From assembly GCA_964609975.1 (NCBI GenBank), contig CAZSTR010000007.1:1-59855 (forward strand): DNA of 59,855 bases. The letters run 5' to 3'. Source of the stretch: UBA5905 sp964609975 (GTDB lineage: Bacteria > Bacillota > Clostridia > Oscillospirales > Acutalibacteraceae). Position numbers and translations under genes: made by a program. This document shows positions 54,543 to 59,855 of the stretch, piece after piece (the stretch's first letter is position 1; each line of letters begins with the position of its first letter). The notes beneath the pieces are model-generated. The model was not told the DNA's origin, made no database searches, and was given only the letters and a program-made list of their open reading frames with translations.

Positions 54543-55298
54543 GTGGATATAGCAATCATCACCGGTGCTTCCTCCGGTCTCGGACGGGCGTTTTTTCAGG
54601 AGCTTCTCAAGCGAGGCCCGCGGCTGAAACAGATTTGGCTTGTGGCCCGGCGGGAGGAGCGGTTGACGGAAATGGCCAAGGACTGCCCTATCGAAACAGT
54701 GCTTTTCTCGCTGGATTTGACCAGGGAGGACAGCTTCGAGGCGTTGGAAGGCCGACTGGCCGCGGAAAAGCCGCGGGTGGCGCTGCTGGTCAATAACGCG
54801 GGGTTGGGCGAGCTGGCCGACATGGCGGACAGCGACCGCGCCACCCAGGTGCGGATGGTGGATCTCAACTGCCGGGCAGTGACGGCCATGGTGATGACCG
54901 TTATTCCTTATATGGGCGACGGCTGTGAAATCATCAACATTGCCAGCATTGCCGCCTTTGCGCCCAACACCCGCCTGACGGTTTATTCCTCCACGAAGGC
55001 TTTTGTGCTCAGCCTGTCGAAGGGCTTGCGCATGGAGTTGAAGCCCCGCGGAATTCGGGTGCTGGCGGTTTGCCCCGGCCCGATGGCGACGGAGTTTTTG
55101 ACGGTAGCCAGCATCACCGGCCGCTCCAAAACCTTCGACCGGTTGCCCTATTGCCGCCCGGAGAAGGTGGCGGCGGGGGCCTTGCGCGCCAGCGCAAAGG
55201 GGCGCGGCGTATATACTCCGCGTCTGTTTTTCAAGTTTTATCGGGTGCTGGCGAAATGCCTGCCTCACAGCCTTGTGATGCGCTGGAGCCGCGCATAA
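54543..55298 (+). CDS. short-chain dehydrogenase/reductase
   Basis: A 251-residue classical SDR. The cofactor motif is AIITGASSGLGRAF. NNAGLGELADM, the Ser/Tyr/Lys catalytic set NIASIAAFAP and VYSSTKAFVLSLSKG, and VCPGPMATEF follow. The substrate is unknown. A GTG at 54543 is chosen as start, with GGAG nine bases upstream; TTG codons at 54528 and 54534 are possible. A terminator follows. Confidence 0.85.
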   Translation: MDIAIITGASSGLGRAFFQELLKRGPRLKQIWLVARREERLTEMAKDCPIETVLFSLDLTREDSFEALEGRLAAEKPRVALLVNNAGLGELADMADSDRATQVRMVDLNCRAVTAMVMTVIPYMGDGCEIINIASIAAFAPNTRLTVYSSTKAFVLSLSKGLRMELKPRGIRVLAVCPGPMATEFLTVASITGRSKTFDRLPYCRPEKVAAGALRASAKGRGVYTPRLFFKFYRVLAKCLPHSLVMRWSRA

Positions 55299-55310
55299 AA
55301 GAAACGCATG

Positions 55311-55348
55311 AACGCCCCGGAGATGCTTTCTCCGGGGCGTTGTTTTTT
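55311..55348 (+). terminator. intrinsic terminator after the SDR gene
   Basis: AACGCCCCGGAGA pairs perfectly with TCTCCGGGGCGTT, followed by a TTTTTT run. Confidence 0.85.
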
Positions 55349-55491
55349 GGAATCCGGCTTCGGTTGTGCCGATTGGGTGCTTTTTTTGCGGGATTTTTGT
55401 GGCCTTAATAAAATCTTAAAGGGTTTTCCCTTTTTCAATTAAACTCCTTTCCTATATACTGAGGGCAGACGCATTGAGGAGGCATGATGAA

Positions 55492-55725
55492 ATGACGGTG
55501 CTGATTTGTGACGACGAGCGGGACATCGTTTCCGCCTTGAAAATTTATCTGGAGGCGGAGGGATATGAAACGGTGAGCGCCCCCGCCCCGGCGGATGAGC
55601 GCGCCTTGCGCGTTTTGATAAAAGAGGAAGGGACAGCTGTTCTTGACGGACGGCTGTTCCTTTTTGTCGAAAAGGGAAGGGGTCTTTTTGAACATCTTTT
55701 GAAATTTCGCGGTTTTCGGTTGTAA
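55492..55725 (+). pseudogene. truncated response regulator receiver fragment
   Basis: The first 27 residues, MTVLICDDERDIVSALKIYL then EAEGYET, are the start of a typical receiver domain with its acidic pocket (Asp7, Asp8). The rest is not receiver-like; it lacks the phosphoacceptor Asp and the DNA-binding part. Part of it is the translation of a terminator hairpin. GAGGAGG precedes ATG 55492. I read it as a deletion remnant of a two-component regulator; the frame also contains codons ending TGATAA in another frame (55615-55620), possibly the end of the deleted partner. Confidence 0.7.
55628..55666 (+). terminator. terminator within the response regulator remnant
   Basis: GGGACAGCTGTTC pairs with wobble pairs to GGACGGCTGTTCC, followed by TTTTT, inside the open frame. 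Confidence 0.7.
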
Positions 55726-55748
55726 CTTTTCGCCGCTTGTGATACAAT
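55720..55748 (+). promoter_or_regulatory. sigma-A promoter for secA
   Basis: TTGTAA (55720-55725), 17-base spacer, TACAAT (55743-55748). Confidence 0.68.
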
Positions 55749-55834
55749 GGACGAAATCACAAACGACTTGCGCGACCATGAAAAATGAACAAGCGGACGA
55801 TACAATCGTCTACCAAAGAAAGGTGACTGTCAAT

Positions 55835-58576
55835 ATGGCTTTGTTGAAAAAACTGTTTGGCGATTTCAGTCAAAAGGAAATCAAGCGGATTCGTCCTCTG
55901 TGTGACCGGGTACTGGCGCTGGAGGAAACCTATGCCGCTATGGACGAGGACACTCTGCGGGATCAAACGCGGGTGCTGAAAGAGCGGCTGGCCGTGGGCG
56001 AAACTGTGGACGATATTCTGCCGGAGGCTTTCGCCACTTGTCGGGAGGCCTCCTGGCGGGTGCTGGGGATGAAACATTTCCCGGTGCAGGTCATCGGCGG
56101 CATCATCCTCCATCAGGGGAACATCGCCGAAATGCGCACCGGCGAAGGGAAAACACTGGTGGCCACCCTGCCGGCCTATTTGAACGCACTGGAGGGGAAG
56201 GGCGTTCATATTGTTACAGTGAACGATTATCTGGCGCGCCGGGACAGCGAATGGATGGGCAAGGTGTATCGGTATCTTGGGCTGGAGGTGGGCCTCATTG
56301 TCCATGATCTGTCCAAGGAGCAGCGCCGGGCGGCCTATAACGCGGATATCACCTATGGCACCAACAACGAGCTGGGCTTCGACTATCTGCGGGACAACAT
56401 GGTGGTGCGCCAAAGTGACAAGGTGCAACGGGGGCATCATTTCGTTATCGTGGATGAGGTGGACTCCATCCTCATCGACGAGGCGCGCACGCCCCTCATC
56501 ATCTCCGGCCAGGGAGACCGCTCCACCGAGCTGTATACGGTGGCGGATCAGTTCGCCCGCGGGCTGAAGGCCCAGCGTATTAAGGAGATGGATGCGAAAG
56601 AGGAACAGGACGAGGTGGATGGCGATTATATCGTGGATGAAAAGGCCCGCACCGCCACCCTCACCCAGGCCGGTGTCAAAAAGGCGGAGGCCTTTTTCAA
56701 GGTGGAAAACCTGATGGATTCCGATAATGTGACCCTGCTCCATCATGTGAATCAGGCCATCAAGGCGCGGGGCGTGATGCAGCGGGATGTGGACTATGTG
56801 GTGAAGGACGGCCAGGTGCTGATCGTGGACGAATTCACCGGGCGCATCATGTTCGGCCGCAGGTATAACGAGGGGTTGCATCAGGCCATCGAGGCTAAGG
56901 AGGGCGTCAAGGTGGAGCGGGAGAGCAAAACCCTCGCCACCATCACCTTCCAGAATTTTTTCCGTCTGTATCACAAGCTGTCCGGTATGACCGGAACCGC
57001 CAAAACCGAGGAAAACGAGTTCAACCAGATTTATCGCCTCAATGTGGTGGAAATCCCCACCAACAAGCCGGTTGTCCGGGAGGATAAGCCGGATGTGATT
57101 TATAAAACCGAGGCCGGAAAGCTGCGGGCGGTGATTGCCCAGGTGAAGGAATGTCATGCCCGTCACCAGCCGGTGCTGGTGGGCACCATTTCCATCGAAA
57201 AATCGGAGCTTCTCTCCCGGATGCTCAAGCGGGAGGGGATTCCCCATGAGGTGCTCAACGCAAAATATCACGAAAAGGAAGCGGAAATCATCGCTCAGGC
57301 CGGAAAGGCGGACGCGGTGACCATCGCCACCAACATGGCGGGACGCGGCACGGACATCATGCTGGGCGGCAACCCGGAGTTTTTGGCGAAGGCGGAAATG
57401 CGCCGCTTGGGCGTGGCGGAGGAGCTGATCGCCGAGTCCACAGCCTATGGCGAAACGGAGGACGTAGAAATTCTGGCCGTCCGTGCCCAGTTCCAGGAGC
57501 TGAGCGAAAAATATCGGGAGCAGATTCGCCCCGAAGCCGAGCGGGTGCGGCAGGCCGGCGGTCTGTTCATTCTTGGAACGGAGCGGCATGAATCTCGCCG
57601 CATCGACAACCAGCTCCGTGGCCGCGCCGGCCGTCAGGGCGATCCGGGCGCTACCCGGTTTTATCTGTCGACGGAGGATGATTTGATGCGCCTGTTCGGC
57701 GGCGCGCGGCTGGACAGCCTGATGAGCACCCTCAGCATCGACGAGGACACCCCCATCGAGAGCCGAATGCTTTCCAATTCCATCGAGTCCGCCCAGCGGC
57801 GCGTGGAGGAGCGCAACTTCGGCATCCGGCGGGATGTGCTGAAATATGACGATGTGATGAACACCCAGCGGGAGGTCATTTATAAACAGCGCGACACCGT
57901 TCTGGCGGACGGCGATGTGCGGGACAGCATTTTGAAGATGGTGGAGGAATCCATCGGGGAAACGGTGGCCCAGTATACCTCCGAGGAGGACCATGCCCGG
58001 TGGAATCTGGATGGTCTGCGCAGCTATTATCAGGGCTGGCTTTTGCAGGAGGGTGACCTGCGCTATACTCCGCAGGAGCTGGAGGATTTGGAGGCGGAGA
58101 CGCTGGTGGAGGAGCTACACCGGCGGGCGATGGCGGCTTATGAGCAGAAGGAGCAGAAATACGGCGCCGAAATCATGCGGGAAGCGGAGCGGGTGATTTT
58201 GCTGACTACCGTGGATCGCTATTGGATGGATCATATTGACAATATGGACGAATTGCGCCGGGGAATTCATCTGCGCTCCATCGGCCAGCATGACCCGGTG
58301 GTGATGTATCGCAACGAGGGCTTCGAGATGTTCGAGCAGATGGTGGGTGCCATCCGGGAGGACACTGCCCACGCCATGCTTACCCTGGAGCTTCGCTCTC
58401 AGGAGCAGCCCCAGCGCCGTCAGGCAGCCAAAATCACCGGAACCTCCGGCGGAAGCGACGGCAGCGACAAGAAGCAGCCGGTGCGGAAGACCGCAGCGCA
58501 GAAGGTGGGACGCAACGATCCCTGTCCCTGCGGGAGCGGACTGAAATACAAAAAATGCTGTGGAAAGCAGGGATGA
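55835..58576 (+). CDS. secA: protein translocase ATPase SecA
   Basis: A 913-residue motor that drives preproteins through SecYEG. Visible features are MRTGEGKTLVATLPAYL (Walker A), FVIVDEVDSILIDEARTPL (DEAD motif II), TGRIMFGRRYNEGLHQAIEAKEG in its preprotein region, ATNMAGRGTDIMLGG (motif VI area) and the C-terminal zinc site CPCGSGLKYKKCC. ATG 55835 follows AAAGGTG; the longer frame to 55739 is unconserved. The usual SecA partner secretion genes are not adjacent. Confidence 0.97.
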   Translation: MALLKKLFGDFSQKEIKRIRPLCDRVLALEETYAAMDEDTLRDQTRVLKERLAVGETVDDILPEAFATCREASWRVLGMKHFPVQVIGGIILHQGNIAEMRTGEGKTLVATLPAYLNALEGKGVHIVTVNDYLARRDSEWMGKVYRYLGLEVGLIVHDLSKEQRRAAYNADITYGTNNELGFDYLRDNMVVRQSDKVQRGHHFVIVDEVDSILIDEARTPLIISGQGDRSTELYTVADQFARGLKAQRIKEMDAKEEQDEVDGDYIVDEKARTATLTQAGVKKAEAFFKVENLMDSDNVTLLHHVNQAIKARGVMQRDVDYVVKDGQVLIVDEFTGRIMFGRRYNEGLHQAIEAKEGVKVERESKTLATITFQNFFRLYHKLSGMTGTAKTEENEFNQIYRLNVVEIPTNKPVVREDKPDVIYKTEAGKLRAVIAQVKECHARHQPVLVGTISIEKSELLSRMLKREGIPHEVLNAKYHEKEAEIIAQAGKADAVTIATNMAGRGTDIMLGGNPEFLAKAEMRRLGVAEELIAESTAYGETEDVEILAVRAQFQELSEKYREQIRPEAERVRQAGGLFILGTERHESRRIDNQLRGRAGRQGDPGATRFYLSTEDDLMRLFGGARLDSLMSTLSIDEDTPIESRMLSNSIESAQRRVEERNFGIRRDVLKYDDVMNTQREVIYKQRDTVLADGDVRDSILKMVEESIGETVAQYTSEEDHARWNLDGLRSYYQGWLLQEGDLRYTPQELEDLEAETLVEELHRRAMAAYEQKEQKYGAEIMREAERVILLTTVDRYWMDHIDNMDELRRGIHLRSIGQHDPVVMYRNEGFEMFEQMVGAIREDTAHAMLTLELRSQEQPQRRQAAKITGTSGGSDGSDKKQPVRKTAAQKVGRNDPCPCGSGLKYKKCCGKQG

Positions 58577-58617
58577 TTGTCCCTGCCAACGCATAAAATA
58601 GACAAGGAGAGAGCAGT

Positions 58618-59037
58618 ATGTTTTGGCGCTTGCGCAATTCCATCGCCCGGTTCATGGCCGGACGCTACGGGATGGATTCTCTGGGCTGGTTTTTGCTCAT
58701 CTGCTGGTGTATCTGTAATGTTGCGGTGTCGTTTTTGCCGGGCGTGCTGTATTGGCTGGGACGGCTGGCCTCTCTTGGTCTGCTCTTTTGGCTGTATTGG
58801 CGGGCGCTGTCGCGCCAAACCCAGCGCCGTCAGGCGGAAAACGAGCGCTATCTGCGCCTGCGGCGGCGCTTTGTGGATTGGGGACGGCGGCAGGTGGACC
58901 GGGTGCGCTATATCGGGCGGTATCGGTTTCGCCAATGCCCCTATTGCCGGGCGCGTCTGCGTCTACCCATCCGCCGGGGACGGCGCACGGTCACCTGTGC
59001 CCGCTGTAACGGCCGCTTTCAGAGCTTTTTTCTGTGA
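58618..59037 (+). CDS. membrane protein with zinc-ribbon tail
   Basis: A 139-residue protein with two TM helices (about 25-60), a basic linker with Arg-rich helices (QTQRRQAENERYLRLRRRF) and a C-terminal zinc ribbon (CPYCRAR then CARCNGRFQSFF). Such proteins are common and uncharacterised in Clostridia. AAGGAGAGAG precedes ATG 58618. It lies 41 bases after secA and may be co-transcribed. Confidence 0.7.
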   Translation: MFWRLRNSIARFMAGRYGMDSLGWFLLICWCICNVAVSFLPGVLYWLGRLASLGLLFWLYWRALSRQTQRRQAENERYLRLRRRFVDWGRRQVDRVRYIGRYRFRQCPYCRARLRLPIRRGRRTVTCARCNGRFQSFFL

Positions 59038-59067
59038 AAAAGTGTGACGGGACGAAAGGAAAAAGAT

Positions 59068-59649
59068 ATGCGTGTTTGTGTGTTTGGGGCGGCCTCGCCG
59101 ACCATTGACCCGGCCTATATCCGTTTGGTGGAGGAGCTGGGCGAGGAGCTGGCGCGCCGGGGTCATTCGCTGGTTTTCGGCGGCGGCGGGAACGGACTTA
59201 TGGGCGCGGTAGCCCGTGGCGTGCGAGCCGGCGGCGGATATATTTTCGGCGTTATTCCCCGCTTCTTCGAGGAGGAGCAGGTGGAGGCGGTTTGCGATTT
59301 TTGCGATGAGCTGATTCAGCCGGAAACCATGCGCCAGCGCAAGCAGATTATGGAGGATAACGCGGACGCATTTATTGTTGTGCCCGGCGGAATTGGCACC
59401 TTCGAGGAGTTTTTTGAGATTTTGACGCTCAAGCAGCTCTGCCGCCACCAAAAGCCCATTGCGGTATACAATCTGCAGGGCTATTATGACGACATTCAGC
59501 GGGCGCTGGAAAGCGCCGCGGAGAAGGGCTTTATTCGGGAAAACTGCCGGGAGCTGTTTTGCTTAACTGACTGCCCGGAGGAACTTCTTCGCTATTTGGA
59601 GACTCCTCCGCAGGCCACCCATACCGTTCGTGAGCTGAAGGACGGCTAA
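59068..59649 (+). CDS. LOG-family protein (cytokinin riboside phosphoribohydrolase-like)
   Basis: A 193-residue Rossmann-fold protein. Signatures are VCVFGAAS, LVFGGGGNGLMGAVARGV, ETMRQRKQIMEDNADAFIVV and PGGIGTFEEFFE (the nucleotide-binding loop). LOG proteins cleave purine nucleotide 5'-monophosphates to base and ribose phosphate; in bacteria the role is unclear. ATG 59068 with GAAAGGA upstream is chosen; the frame opens earlier at 59044. A terminator follows. Confidence 0.88.
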   Translation: MRVCVFGAASPTIDPAYIRLVEELGEELARRGHSLVFGGGGNGLMGAVARGVRAGGGYIFGVIPRFFEEEQVEAVCDFCDELIQPETMRQRKQIMEDNADAFIVVPGGIGTFEEFFEILTLKQLCRHQKPIAVYNLQGYYDDIQRALESAAEKGFIRENCRELFCLTDCPEELLRYLETPPQATHTVRELKDG

Positions 59650-59690
59650 AAACGGAAAAGTGGACAAAAACGGATAAAAACAAATAAAAT

Positions 59691-59735
59691 GCACCCGCTT
59701 CGGGATGATTTCGTTCTCGGTGCGGGTGCGTTTTT
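59691..59735 (+). terminator. intrinsic terminator after the LOG gene
   Basis: GCACCCGC pairs with GCGGGTGC over a longer loop, followed by TTTTT. Confidence 0.72.
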
Positions 59736-59805
59736 GTGTGCGCGGTGGATTTGTTCTTTTTCAGCAGTTGTTCAATAAATTTTCGGGGAATTTTTGGGGA
59801 GGGGG

Positions 59806-59834
59806 TTGTCAAATGGTGGAAAAGACGCTATACT
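59806..59834 (+). promoter_or_regulatory. sigma-A promoter for a gene beyond the window
   Basis: TTGTCA (59806-59811), 17-base spacer, TATACT (59829-59834), 21 bases from the window end. Confidence 0.68.
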
Positions 59835-59855
59835 GGTTGTGGATTTTATCCATCT

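Noticed and set aside
55757..57994. A 745-codon minus-strand frame opposite secA
   Set aside because: It is a GC-skew shadow; SecA motifs are complete on the plus strand.

Overview
The window looks like chromosome from a GC-rich, anaerobic, Gram-positive Clostridia member, most likely in Oscillospirales (Ruminococcaceae-like). The case rests on an Rnf complex of the clostridial type, a meso-DAP dehydrogenase, a class A penicillin-binding protein with a Thr-rich tail, a sortase-type surface protein, a capsule-type tyrosine kinase module, AbrB with a zinc ribbon, ClpC, Gram-positive lipoprotein signals, strong GGAGG ribosome binding sites and many consensus sigma-A promoters with 16-18 base spacers. 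I saw no tRNA, rRNA, CRISPR array, intact insertion sequence or recognised riboswitch.

Layout. 1-3.3 kb: a partial PTS IIC-like membrane protein, then a CpsC/CpsD/CpsB tyrosine kinase-phosphatase module. 3.3-7.6 kb (minus): MATE exporter, Ddh, a PIN-domain protein and a GT2-GtrA fusion. 7.7-12.2 kb: proB-proA-proC, a SurA/PrsA-like lipoprotein and a convergent small membrane protein. 12.4-19.2 kb: class A PBP, an ACT-domain protein, hom, lysC, then a ParA-type ATPase overlapping a gene for a histone-H1-like Lys/Ala/Pro-rich protein. 19.4-28.2 kb: rnfCDGEAB followed by a lipoprotein with duplicated FMN-binding-like domains, ApbE, a second FMN-binding membrane protein, a NusG domain II protein and a Gx-transporter-family membrane protein. 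28.2-36 kb: GH43-like hydrolase, C39-type peptidase, RsmI/TrmN6-like methyltransferases, a ferredoxin, two sugar-metabolism genes and an esterase. 36-44.4 kb: a second MATE exporter, a cation/proton antiporter, an XRE regulator, TrmO, and a feoA-feoB operon in which feoB is frameshifted. 44.4-49.6 kb: a membrane protein, an AT-rich scar carrying a decayed DpnII-family restriction endonuclease gene, a large GLUG/InlB-repeat surface protein, a small membrane protein, AbrB and a 40-residue Cys-rich peptide. 49.7-59.8 kb: ClpC, an A-type flavoprotein, a Thr-rich lipoprotein, a short-chain dehydrogenase, a truncated response regulator, SecA, a zinc-ribbon membrane protein and a LOG-family protein.

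How the genes fit together. The clearest multi-gene system is the 9-kb Rnf region. A ferredoxin:NAD oxidoreductase is followed by the enzyme that covalently attaches FMN to exported proteins (ApbE), by two further exported proteins with intact or altered FMN-attachment motifs, and by a NusG_II plus Gx-transporter pair of the kind found in flavin-based extracellular electron transfer loci. This suggests a membrane-surface flavin relay fed by Rnf. The other notable points are signs of decay or small novelty: the feoB frameshift, the DpnII remnant, the truncated response regulator upstream of secA, and the ParA partner that is not a ParB.
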